This document shows, piece after piece, positions 14,907 through 22,338 of a stretch of DNA of 64,000 nucleotides. A program made the position numbers and the translations under genes. The notes under the pieces are model-generated. The model was not told the origin of the DNA and did no database searches. It saw only the letters and a list, made by a program, of their open reading frames with translations. This DNA is from Anaerolineales bacterium (GTDB lineage Bacteria; Chloroflexota; Anaerolineae; Anaerolineales; Villigracilaceae), in assembly GCA_020634895.1 (NCBI GenBank), contig JACKAV010000003.1, forward strand, positions 62,001 through 126,000, written 5' to 3'. Numbering within the stretch: position 1 is the first letter of the stretch; every line of letters begins with the position of its first letter.

Positions 14907-16557
14907 AAAACCCTTCCGCCACGTATTCGCCCCAGACGCCGCGCAGGGCGTTGCAGATTTCGCCGAGGGTGATGTCGTTTTCCACACATTCGATGAAGAG
15001 CGGCATCAGGTTGTCGGTCCCTTTGGCGGCTTCTACCAACTTTCCAAGGTGCTGATCTACCGATTCCCGATCTCTCGAATCCCGTAACTTCTTCAACTTC
15101 TCGCGCTGACCCAACTCAATGGCGGGGTCAACCATCAGTCGTTCCAGATTACTTTCCTCTTTCACTTCAAAGGCATTCACGCCCACCACGATCTCTTCTT
15201 TCTTTTCGATGGCTTGCTGGGCGGCATAGGCGGCGTTCTGGATCTCGTTCTGCATATATCCACGCTCGATGGCGGACATGGCTCCGCCCATTTCGTCTAT
15301 TTTGGCGATGTAGTCCAATGCGCCTTTTTCGATCTCATCGGTGAGTTGTTCGATGAAATACGACCCCGCCAGCGGATCGATCGAATCTGCCACGCCCGAT
15401 TCATGCGCGATGATCTGCTGCGTCCGCAGCGCCACACGGACGGACTTTTCGGTGGGCAGCCACAAGGCTTCGTCCATTGAATTCGTATGTAACGACTGTG
15501 TCCCGCCGAGGACGGCGGAAAGAGCCTGGAGAGTCACGCGCACCACGTTGTTTTCCGGCTGCTGGGCCGTGAGCGTGGAGCCTGCCGTCTGCGTGTGGAA
15601 GCGCAGCTGCCATGAAGACGGCTTCTGCGCCTTGAAACGTTCGCGCATGATGCGCGCCCACATCCGTCTCGCCGCGCGGAATTTGGCAACTTCCTCCAAC
15701 AGATTATTGTGCGCGTTGAAGAAGAACGAAAGCTGCCCCGCAAAATCGTCCACGTTGAGACCGGCTTTCAAAGCCGCTTCCACATAAGCAATTCCGTTCG
15801 CGAGGGTGAACGCCACTTCCTGCACGGCGGTCGAACCGGCTTCGCGGATGTGATAACCCGAAATGGAAATGGTGTTCCAGTTCGGCACGTCCTTTGCGCA
15901 GAATGAAAAAATGTCGGTGATGAGCCGCATCGATGGCGCGGGCGGGAAGATATATGTTCCGCGCGCCACATATTCCTTGAGAATGTCGTTCTGGATCGTG
16001 CCGCGCAGCTGCTTCATGTCCACGCCCTGGCGCTTGGCGACCGCAATATACATCGCCAGCAGCACGCCCGCAGGCGCGTTGATGGTCATGGATGTGGAAA
16101 CTTTATCGAGGGGGATCTGGTCGAACAACTGCTCCATATCGTGGATGGAAGAAATGGACACGCCGACCTTGCCGACCTCTCCCTGCGCAATTGGATCGTC
16201 CGCATCGTACCCGATTTGAGTTGGGAGGTCGAACGCGACCGACAGCCCCGTTTGACCTTGTTCGAGCAAATAGCGGTAACGCTTGTTCGATTCTTCCGCC
16301 GTGGAAAAGCCCGCATACTGACGCATGGTCCAGAAGCGTGAGCGGTACATTGTCGGCTGCACGCCGCGGGTGTAGGGATATTCTCCCGGGTAGCCCAAAT
16401 TCTCCTCGTAGGCTGAATCAGGCTCGGGCGGAGTCGCGAGGCGCGGCACTTCCATCCCCGAAGAGTTCGTGAAGCGTTCCTTCCGCTCCTTGAAGCGGTC
16501 CAATGATTTCTTAAGAGTGGTTTCCTGCCATTTTTTGAATTGTTCGCTGTTCGTCAT
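14905..16557 (-). CDS. methylmalonyl-CoA mutase, large (catalytic) subunit without B12 domain
   Basis: A protein of 550 residues covering the TIM-barrel substrate domain of methylmalonyl-CoA mutase: GEYPYTRGVQPTMYRSRFWTMRQYAGF (conserved TRG and YRS elements), GLSVAFDLPTQIGYDADD, SMTINAPAGVLLAMY, GTIQNDILKEYVARGTYIFPP, FHTQTAGSTLTAQQPENNVVR and GGTQSLHTNSMDEALWLPTEKS. It ends at about 550 without the C-terminal DxHxxG cobalamin-binding domain, so it needs a separate small subunit, which is not in this window. It interconverts methylmalonyl-CoA and succinyl-CoA in propionate metabolism. It is not possible to exclude a related acyl-CoA mutase (ethylmalonyl or isobutyryl type) by eye. Monocistronic and divergent from the 16.7 kb cluster. 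Confidence 0.9.
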   Translation of the reverse strand: MTNSEQFKKWQETTLKKSLDRFKERKERFTNSSGMEVPRLATPPEPDSAYEENLGYPGEYPYTRGVQPTMYRSRFWTMRQYAGFSTAEESNKRYRYLLEQGQTGLSVAFDLPTQIGYDADDPIAQGEVGKVGVSISSIHDMEQLFDQIPLDKVSTSMTINAPAGVLLAMYIAVAKRQGVDMKQLRGTIQNDILKEYVARGTYIFPPAPSMRLITDIFSFCAKDVPNWNTISISGYHIREAGSTAVQEVAFTLANGIAYVEAALKAGLNVDDFAGQLSFFFNAHNNLLEEVAKFRAARRMWARIMRERFKAQKPSSWQLRFHTQTAGSTLTAQQPENNVVRVTLQALSAVLGGTQSLHTNSMDEALWLPTEKSVRVALRTQQIIAHESGVADSIDPLAGSYFIEQLTDEIEKGALDYIAKIDEMGGAMSAIERGYMQNEIQNAAYAAQQAIEKKEEIVVGVNAFEVKEESNLERLMVDPAIELGQREKLKKLRDSRDRESVDQHLGKLVEAAKGTDNLMPLFIECVENDITLGEICNALRGVWGEYVAEGF

Positions 16558-16668
16558 GGTTTCACCTTAAGGTTTTGTCGATATTCGTGATGTTTTCAAT
16601 TGTAATGCGTTTCAAGCGGCGAACGGGTGATATGAGGCTTGTTTTGTCCAAAATACGACGAATGTCAA

Positions 16669-16697
16669 TTGTGCCAAGCCAACCAAAATGCTAGACT
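16669..16697 (+). promoter_or_regulatory. promoter of the zinc-ribbon / Cys-tail / radical SAM cluster
   Basis: TTGTGC (16669-16674) and TAGACT (16692-16697) are 17 bases apart, with a TG-C extended element before the -10. Transcription should start near 16704, giving a leader of about 22 bases. Confidence 0.55.
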
Positions 16698-16725
16698 TGA
16701 CGTATATGACTTAGGAGATTTAAAC

Positions 16726-17127
16726 ATGGCGAATAAAACACTTCTTTATGTCGGCGCGGCGGTATTGTTGTTGATCGGTATTTGTCTGCTGAGCTACGGC
16801 GCGTTGAGCGTGATCGGTTCCACATCCTCGCAGGGCGGCAGCAACTGGCTGACGTTCGGTCTCGGTTTCGGGTGTGTGGGCGCGTTGTTCCTCGCGGGCG
16901 GCGCGTGGATGATCTACGCCGTGTACCGCGGCGCGAAGACGGAAGTGGTGCAAAAAGTGACGATGCAGGTGGACCTGCCCGGCGAGACCAAGATCGAAGA
17001 GATGAAGTGCCGTTCGTGCGGAGGGTCGTTGAGCGCGGACAATATCAAGATGATCGCCGGTGCGCCGACGGTGGAATGTCCCTATTGCGGGACGGTCTAT
17101 CAGTTGACAGAAGAACCGAAATGGTAG
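16726..17127 (+). CDS. two-helix membrane protein with C-terminal zinc ribbon
   Basis: A protein of 133 residues from the ATG at 16726 (TTAGGAGA 6 bases upstream). Two transmembrane helices, TLLYVGAAVLLLIGICLLSYGAL and WLTFGLGFGCVGALFLAGGAWMIYAVY, are followed by a soluble part with CRSCGGSLSADNIKM and VECPYCGTVYQL, a zinc ribbon of the CxxC...CxxC kind. The tail after the second helix is probably cytoplasmic. It is 37 bases upstream of the DUF2207-type protein and read in the same direction, so the two are expressed together. The role is unknown; such proteins often assemble with DUF2207 or LemA-type membrane proteins. Confidence 0.75.
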   Translation: MANKTLLYVGAAVLLLIGICLLSYGALSVIGSTSSQGGSNWLTFGLGFGCVGALFLAGGAWMIYAVYRGAKTEVVQKVTMQVDLPGETKIEEMKCRSCGGSLSADNIKMIAGAPTVECPYCGTVYQLTEEPKW

Positions 17128-17164
17128 GGCAGTGTTTGGGGTTTGCACGTCGAATGGAGGTCGA

Positions 17165-18826
17165 ATGAAAAAAGGATTCTTTACCGGGCTGTTGTTGATC
17201 GCAATCCTTGCGCTGACGGGGATTTCATCCGCTTCGGCGCAGGATGCCCCATATCTATTTGAGGTCAATAAAACGGATGTGAACGTCTATTGGAACGCGG
17301 ACGGTACCATGAGTTTGGAGTACACGTGGACGTTCACCAACCAGCCGAACTCGCATCCCATCGACTTTGTGGATGTGGGCATGCCCAGTTATTACTACGA
17401 CATCGGCTCGGTCACAGCGGATGTGGACGGGGCGCCTGTTTCCGTTTCGAAGGGCGATTACGCCGGGAACGGTTCGGGCTTTGCCGTTGTGATGGGAAAC
17501 AAGACCATTCCGGCTGGCGGGCGCGGGACTGTGCATGTGTATGTCGGCAATATCACCCAGGTATTGCGTGAAGACACTTCCGACCAGAACTATGCGAGTG
17601 CGGTCTTTGGCACGACCTGGTTCGGCTCGCAGTATGTGACCGGCTCCAGCGATTACACCGTGACCTTCTTCATGCCGCCCGGCATGCAGTCGGATGAACC
17701 GCGCTGGCACGACGCCCCCAGCGGATTCCCGTCCACGCCGCAGGGTGGTTATGATGACAATGACCGGATCTACTATCGCTGGCATAACCCGAACGGTACC
17801 GCCTCGAAGGCATATCAATTCGGTGCGTCCTTCCCGCGCAGTTATGTGCCCGCCGATTCGATCTACGTCCCGCCTCCGGCTCCGCTCATCGACCCGGAGA
17901 CGTTAAGCACCCTTTCCATTTTGGGATGCTTCGGTTTCATCTTTTTCGGCATTCCGATGTTGACTGTCATCGGCAACCGTCGGCGCAAGATGCAATATCT
18001 GCCGCCGCGCATTTCCATTGAGGGGCACGGCATCAAACGCGGACTGACAGCCGTGGAAGCGGCGATCCTGCTCGAACAGCCGCTCGATAAGATCATGACG
18101 ATGATTCTCTTTGGTGTGCTTAAGAAGGATGCCGCCAAGGTCACCATGCGCGATCCGCTCGAATTGCAGGTGCATGACCCGATCTCCGAAGACCTGCATG
18201 ATTATGAAAAGACTTTCCTAAAAGCGTTCAAACTTCCGGCTGGCAGGGAGCGGCAGGGTAAATTGCAGGAGATGATGGTGGTGCTCGTCCGCACGGTTTC
18301 CGCCAAGATGAAAGGCTTCAGCCGCAGAGAGACCGTCAACTACTACAAGACCATTACCGAAAAGGCATGGGCGCAAGTGGAAAGAGCGGACACGCCCGAA
18401 GTGAAAAGCCAGAAATTCGACGAAGCCCTTGAGTGGACGATGCTCGATAAGAATTACGATGACCGCACCCGCCGCGTCTTCCGCGGACCGATCATTGTCC
18501 CGATGTGGTGGGGGCGTTATGACCCGACCTACCGAACCGGCTCATCCGTGCCGAGAACTGTTTCCACGTCCCCGGGCACGGGGCGCACTTCGACCTCCCT
18601 CCCCGGCGCGGACTTTGCCGCTCAAATGGTGATCGGTGTGCAGACCTTCTCGCAGAAGGTGGTCGGTAATATCAACACCTTCACTGAAAAGATCACCAAA
18701 TCCACCAACCCGGTGCCCAAGACGTCATCGACAGTCCGCAGCGGACGTGGCGGTGGTGGACGTTCCTGTGCCTGCGCATGTGCCTGTGCTGGTTGTGCCT
18801 GCGCCTGCGCCGGCGGCGGACGATAG
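17165..18826 (+). CDS. DUF2207-type membrane protein with alternating Cys-Ala C-terminal tail
   Basis: A protein of 553 residues; the ATG at 17165 has GGAGGT 5 bases upstream. Signal peptide 1-25 (ends SSASA), an extracellular beta-rich domain to about 235 (YTWTFTNQPN ... RYYYRWHNPNG type), one transmembrane helix around 240-262 (LSILGCFGFIFFGIPMLTVIG), then a cytosolic domain with RGLTAVEAAILLEQPLDKIM, the conserved segment of the DUF2207 C-terminal half. A Ser/Thr/Pro-rich linker leads to the last 20 residues, where seven cysteines alternate with alanines: Cys at 535, 537, 539, 541, 544, 546 and 548, then GGGR and stop. The reading frame is unambiguous there. DUF2207 relatives usually end in Gly/Ser-rich tails; a strict Cys-Ala alternation on the cytosolic side is unusual and lies directly before a peptide-maturase-type radical SAM gene. 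Confidence 0.8.
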   Translation: MKKGFFTGLLLIAILALTGISSASAQDAPYLFEVNKTDVNVYWNADGTMSLEYTWTFTNQPNSHPIDFVDVGMPSYYYDIGSVTADVDGAPVSVSKGDYAGNGSGFAVVMGNKTIPAGGRGTVHVYVGNITQVLREDTSDQNYASAVFGTTWFGSQYVTGSSDYTVTFFMPPGMQSDEPRWHDAPSGFPSTPQGGYDDNDRIYYRWHNPNGTASKAYQFGASFPRSYVPADSIYVPPPAPLIDPETLSTLSILGCFGFIFFGIPMLTVIGNRRRKMQYLPPRISIEGHGIKRGLTAVEAAILLEQPLDKIMTMILFGVLKKDAAKVTMRDPLELQVHDPISEDLHDYEKTFLKAFKLPAGRERQGKLQEMMVVLVRTVSAKMKGFSRRETVNYYKTITEKAWAQVERADTPEVKSQKFDEALEWTMLDKNYDDRTRRVFRGPIIVPMWWGRYDPTYRTGSSVPRTVSTSPGTGRTSTSLPGADFAAQMVIGVQTFSQKVVGNINTFTEKITKSTNPVPKTSSTVRSGRGGGGRSCACACACAGCACACAGGGR

Positions 18827-18840
18827 TGGCGTCAAAAACC

Positions 18841-18872
18841 CTCACCCTGCCCTCTCCCATCGGGAGAGGGGG
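18841..18872. repeat. intergenic palindrome, family B
   Basis: CCCTCTCCC (18850-18858) and GGGAGAGGG (18862-18870) form a perfect 9-bp stem with loop ATC, preceded by CTCACCCTG. It separates the Cys-tail gene from the radical SAM gene and could reduce read-through, although no T-run follows. Confidence 0.8.
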
Positions 18873-18943
18873 AAGTTGTCCAATAGAAAATTACTTTAAT
18901 TGGGATGTTGTATTTGATTTTACAAATGTGAAAGAGGTGGAAG

Positions 18944-20344
18944 ATGTCCCTGAATTTTAAAAATGTTTATAACGGAGTCCAACGTCTCCTGACGTTGGAA
19001 AAACCCGAAAGTCGGGAGACTTTCGAATCCGAAGCAAAAATTTATCACTATCTCCGCGAGGACGGACCTGAAAAATCGCGCATCCATCTGCGCATCGACC
19101 CGGGCGGGGACGGCACGCTGATCGTCAACGCCAACAATGTGATGCACCTCAACCCAACGGCGGCGTTCATGGCGTGGTTGATCTTGGAAGGAAAAACGGA
19201 AGGAGAAAAGGTTTCTGCCTTGCGTTCCAAATATTCTGTTTCAAAAGCTCAGGCTCAGGCAGACCTTTCAGACTTCAACTTCCAACTTGACGAACTCATC
19301 CGCCCGGACGGCGCATGTCCCATTCACGAACTTGAACTGGACATGAACATGCCGTTCAGCGCCCGCCCGTCCGCGCCGTACCGCATGGATTTGGCGGTGA
19401 CCTATCGCTGCAACAACGATTGCGCGCATTGCTACAACGCCCGCGAGCGGAACTTCCCTGAGCTGTCCACGGAGCAATGGTTCGCAGTGCTGGACCAGCT
19501 CTGGGCGTTGGGCGTGCCGCATATCGTCTTCACCGGCGGCGAAGCGACCCTGCGGAATGACCTGCCCGAACTCATCCGCCATGCCGAATCCAATGGACAG
19601 ATCACCGGACTTAACACCAATGCCCGTCGACTTTCCGATGAAAAATATTTGCAGAGTCTGATCGATGCCGGTCTGGACCATGTACAGGTCACGGTTGAGT
19701 CGTGCGATGAACAGATCCACGACGAGATGATGCGTGCCAAAGGCGCTTTCAAACAGACCATTCGCGGGCTGAAGAATGCGCTGGCATCCAAACTTTATGT
19801 GATGACCAATACCACCATGCTGAACACGAACGTCCATACCCTGCCCGATACGCTTGATTTTCTGGCGGACATCGGCGTTCCGACCATCGGTTTGAATGCG
19901 CTTATTTATTCCGGCAACGGTCTTACAGTGGGAACTGGACTCAAAGAAAGCGAGTTGCAGCCCATCCTTGATATTGCCACCCAAAAGACCAACGAGCGCG
20001 GACAGCGCCTGATCTGGTACACGCCCACTCAATATTGCGAGTTCGACCCCACCGCAAATAATTTGGGCGTCAAAGGCTGCACCGCCGCGTTATACAGCAT
20101 GTGCATTGAATCGAACGGCAATGTCCTGCCGTGTCAGTCGTACTATCATCCGCTTGGGAACATGCTCACTGATTCGTGGGACTCGATCTGGAATCACGAT
20201 CTCTCTGTGCAGCTGCGTGAACGTCATAACCTGCCCGCCAAATGTGACGGCTGTCCCGTCGTTGCTGAATGCGGCGGCGGATGTCCGCTGCGGGTGGAAG
20301 ATCACCGCGCAGAGAATCTTGTGAACCTGCCCGTTGTCCATTGA
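18944..20344 (+). CDS. PqqD-radical SAM-SPASM protein (peptide maturase type)
   Basis: A protein of 466 residues. Residues ~45-120 are a PqqD/RRE-like domain (LIVNANNVMHLNPTAAFMAW ... ALRSKYSVS ... QLDELI), which in known systems binds the substrate peptide. The radical SAM core follows with the cluster motif C156-NND-C160-AH-C163, and GGE at 198-200 for SAM binding. The SPASM region near the C-terminus has Cys 379, 387, 397, 434, 437, 443 and 447 (CDGCPVVAECGGGC), enough for auxiliary 4Fe-4S clusters. The layout is that of enzymes that cross-link or oxidise ribosomal peptides, or act in heme/cofactor maturation. AGGTGGA ribosome site before ATG. The gene is 117 bases after the Cys-Ala-tail gene and 42 bases before its own degenerate twin. 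The substrate is not proven. Confidence 0.9.
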   Translation: MSLNFKNVYNGVQRLLTLEKPESRETFESEAKIYHYLREDGPEKSRIHLRIDPGGDGTLIVNANNVMHLNPTAAFMAWLILEGKTEGEKVSALRSKYSVSKAQAQADLSDFNFQLDELIRPDGACPIHELELDMNMPFSARPSAPYRMDLAVTYRCNNDCAHCYNARERNFPELSTEQWFAVLDQLWALGVPHIVFTGGEATLRNDLPELIRHAESNGQITGLNTNARRLSDEKYLQSLIDAGLDHVQVTVESCDEQIHDEMMRAKGAFKQTIRGLKNALASKLYVMTNTTMLNTNVHTLPDTLDFLADIGVPTIGLNALIYSGNGLTVGTGLKESELQPILDIATQKTNERGQRLIWYTPTQYCEFDPTANNLGVKGCTAALYSMCIESNGNVLPCQSYYHPLGNMLTDSWDSIWNHDLSVQLRERHNLPAKCDGCPVVAECGGGCPLRVEDHRAENLVNLPVVH

Positions 20345-20386
20345 TCGTTCGCTGTCGGCAGTTGTAAATGCTCGTTAGGAGGCACC

Positions 20387-21538
20387 ATGAAATTATCTGA
20401 CCTTTTCAAAAAGACCGAACCGCTGCCCGAAGGGCTCCTTCATAAACAGGCGGAGTCTCAGGATAAAAAGCCCTATCGTGTTCACCTGCGTTTGCGCAAG
20501 GACGGCTCCGGCATCTTCATCGTCAACGCCTCGACCGTTCTGCATCTCAACCCCACCGCGGCGGAGTATGCCTATCACTTCATCAAAGGCACCGAACCGC
20601 AGGAAGCCGCCAAACAGGTCGCTTCGCGTTATCGCGTTCAGAGGAAGGATGCGCTCGAGGATTATCAGAATTTTCTGGACCGCATCGAAACGCTGGTCTC
20701 TGAAGTGGATGTAGACCCCGTCTCCTACCTCGACTTTGAGCGGGTCGCGCCCCATTCAGCGGAACTCACCGCGCCGCTGCGCCTCGACTGTGCGCTCACG
20801 TATCGTCTCCCCGAAGGGACTCACGCCGAGTACGCTCCCGTCAAACGCGTGGACCGCGAGTTGACCACCGAGGAATGGCAGTCCATTCTCGATAAGGCTT
20901 GGCTCAAGGGCGTTCCGCATGTGACGTTTACCGGCGGCGAACCTACCCTGCGCGAAGACCTTCCGAAGCTCATCGCACACACCGAAAAGAACGGACAAGT
21001 CTGCGGCTTGCTCACCAACGGGCTGAAACTTGCCGACAAGGAATATCGTCAACTGCTTTTGCAGACCGGTCTCGACCATCTGCTTTTCCTGTTACAGCCT
21101 CAGAGCGAAGAGTCGTGGCACGCGCTTGAAGCGATCATGCCCGAAGACATCTTCGTCACTGTGCATCTCACTTTGGATGAGCAGACCGCAAAAGATATCG
21201 ACGCCATACTTGAGCGTCTCGCCGCGCTGGATGTGACCAGTCTCTCCGTCAGCGTTGCGGATGTGTCGCTCAAATACGAATTGAACGACCTCATGCAAAA
21301 AGCCGCCGACCTCGATCTCGCACTGGCGTTCGATTTGCCCGTCCCGTATTCGGCGCAGAATCCCGTTGCGATGGAAACCGAAGAGGATGAAACTCCCTCC
21401 GGCGCGGGCAAAGCCTGGTTGTACGTCGAACCCGATGGCGACGTCCTGCCGACGCAGGGCATGGCAGATCACGTGCTCGGCAACTTCCTTCGCGACGATT
21501 GGGAAAAGATATATCATCCGGAGTCCGAAATCTCCTGA
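20387..21538 (+). CDS. PqqD-radical SAM-like paralogue lacking all cluster cysteines
   Basis: A protein of 383 residues that aligns along its whole length with the preceding protein: PqqD-like part (FIVNASTVLHLNPTAAEYAY), LDCALTYR in place of MDLAVTYR, GVPHVTFTGGEPTLREDLP in place of GVPHIVFTGGEATLRNDLP, and VEPDGDVLPTQGMADHVLGNF in place of ESNGNVLPCQSYYHPLGNM. The three cluster cysteines are replaced by Leu141, Thr145 and Glu148, and the SPASM cysteines are lost or deleted; the protein ends where the last cysteines would be. It therefore cannot bind the radical SAM cluster in the usual way, while keeping the GGE motif and the peptide-binding domain. The frame is fully open with a strong TTAGGAGG site, so it is not a decayed pseudogene. 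A scaffold or substrate-handling partner of the active enzyme is the likely role. Confidence 0.85.
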   Translation: MKLSDLFKKTEPLPEGLLHKQAESQDKKPYRVHLRLRKDGSGIFIVNASTVLHLNPTAAEYAYHFIKGTEPQEAAKQVASRYRVQRKDALEDYQNFLDRIETLVSEVDVDPVSYLDFERVAPHSAELTAPLRLDCALTYRLPEGTHAEYAPVKRVDRELTTEEWQSILDKAWLKGVPHVTFTGGEPTLREDLPKLIAHTEKNGQVCGLLTNGLKLADKEYRQLLLQTGLDHLLFLLQPQSEESWHALEAIMPEDIFVTVHLTLDEQTAKDIDAILERLAALDVTSLSVSVADVSLKYELNDLMQKAADLDLALAFDLPVPYSAQNPVAMETEEDETPSGAGKAWLYVEPDGDVLPTQGMADHVLGNFLRDDWEKIYHPESEIS

Positions 21539-21570
21539 TTTCGGTTGTGCAATATCGGGAGATATTGCAC
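21525..21570. other. two consecutive perfect hairpins between genes
   Basis: CCGAAATC (21525-21532) pairs with GATTTCGG (21537-21544), loop TCCT including the stop codon of the upstream gene. GTGCAATATC (21547-21556) pairs with GATATTGCAC (21561-21570), loop GGGA. The second ends 7 bases before the methyltransferase ATG and is followed by TCCTTTT. They could stabilise the upstream mRNA end, attenuate transcription or hide the ribosome site. Confidence 0.75.
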
Positions 21571-21577
21571 TCCTTTT

Positions 21578-22309
21578 ATGGATTGGCACGCTCGTTACCT
21601 TCAGCAAGCCGCATGGACGCGTAACCTGCGTGCCTATCTATTTAACAAGGCGGGATTAAAGGATGCGCGCCGCGTGCTTGAAGTGGGATGCGGCACAGGC
21701 GCGATCCTGCGCGAGCTTGAAACTCCCGCCGCGCTTCACGGCGTGGACCTCGACCCTGCCGCGCTGACCCAGGCTTTGGTCAACGCCCGAGCCGCTTCAC
21801 TCACCCGCGGAAACGGACTTTCCCTTCCATACTCTGATTCGACATTTGATATCGTCTATTGTCATTACTTCCTGCTGTGGGTGAATGATCCCTTGCAGGC
21901 TGTTTTGGAAATGAAGCGCGTGACCAGCCGCGGCGGATACGTCCTCGCGCTGGCAGAGCCGGATTACTCCGCGCGCGTGGACAAGCCCGAAGCGTTGCGT
22001 CCGCTGGGGGAGTGGCAGCGGGAAGCGTTGAAACGGCAGGGAGCAAATCCCAGTTTTGGCGCGCAACTAGCGGAGACATTTTTTCAGGCGGGGATAACGC
22101 TCAAAGAAACAGGGACAATTCAAGGCGCGGAGAATGAGCCGTCTGTTCGGGAGCGGGAAATGGAATGGGCGGTGATCGAGGCTGATCTGGCAGAATCCGT
22201 TTCGAGTGTGGAAATCCAAAAGATGAAACGGTTGGATGAAAAAGCCTGGGAACGCGGTGAGCGCGTGCTGTATGTGCCGACCTATTTTGCGTGGGGGCAG
22301 GTTGTTTAA
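21578..22309 (+). CDS. class I SAM-dependent methyltransferase in the radical SAM cluster
   Basis: A protein of 243 residues from the ATG at 21578; a TTG at 21545 would include the hairpin in the coding region and is less likely. Motif I is RVLEVGCGTGAILREL, the ribose-binding acid is in LHGVDLDPAAL, then NGLSLPYSDSTFDIVYCHYFLLWV and LEMKRVTSRGGYVLALAEPD, the Methyltransf_11/UbiE pattern. The C-terminal half carries a family-specific helical part (EREMEWAVIEADLAE). Last gene of the block that starts at 16726. The acceptor is unknown; methylation of the same product that the radical SAM protein modifies is an inference from position only. No good Shine-Dalgarno site, so translation may depend on the hairpins. 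Confidence 0.8.
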   Translation: MDWHARYLQQAAWTRNLRAYLFNKAGLKDARRVLEVGCGTGAILRELETPAALHGVDLDPAALTQALVNARAASLTRGNGLSLPYSDSTFDIVYCHYFLLWVNDPLQAVLEMKRVTSRGGYVLALAEPDYSARVDKPEALRPLGEWQREALKRQGANPSFGAQLAETFFQAGITLKETGTIQGAENEPSVREREMEWAVIEADLAESVSSVEIQKMKRLDEKAWERGERVLYVPTYFAWGQVV

Positions 22310-22332
22310 AGAAACCTTTGCTGTGCTACACT
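22302..22332 (+). promoter_or_regulatory. promoter giving a leaderless mRNA for the RMD1-like gene
   Basis: TG-C-TACACT: the -10 box at 22327-22332 has an extended TG element and lies 6 bases before the ATG at 22339, so transcription should start at or next to the start codon. A weak -35 (TTGTTT, 22302-22307) overlaps the end of the methyltransferase gene. Confidence 0.5.
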
Positions 22333-22338
22333 TGCGAT

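Noticed and set aside
18761..18826. Cys-Ala tail as a frameshift artefact
   Set aside because: The frame is continuous with the DUF2207 domain, the codons mix TGT and TGC with GCC, GCA and GCT, and a stop follows GGGR; a simple repeat error would give uniform codons.
20387..21538. Cysteine-less radical SAM gene as a pseudogene
   Set aside because: The frame is intact over 383 codons, has a strong ribosome site, and keeps the GGE and PqqD-like motifs.
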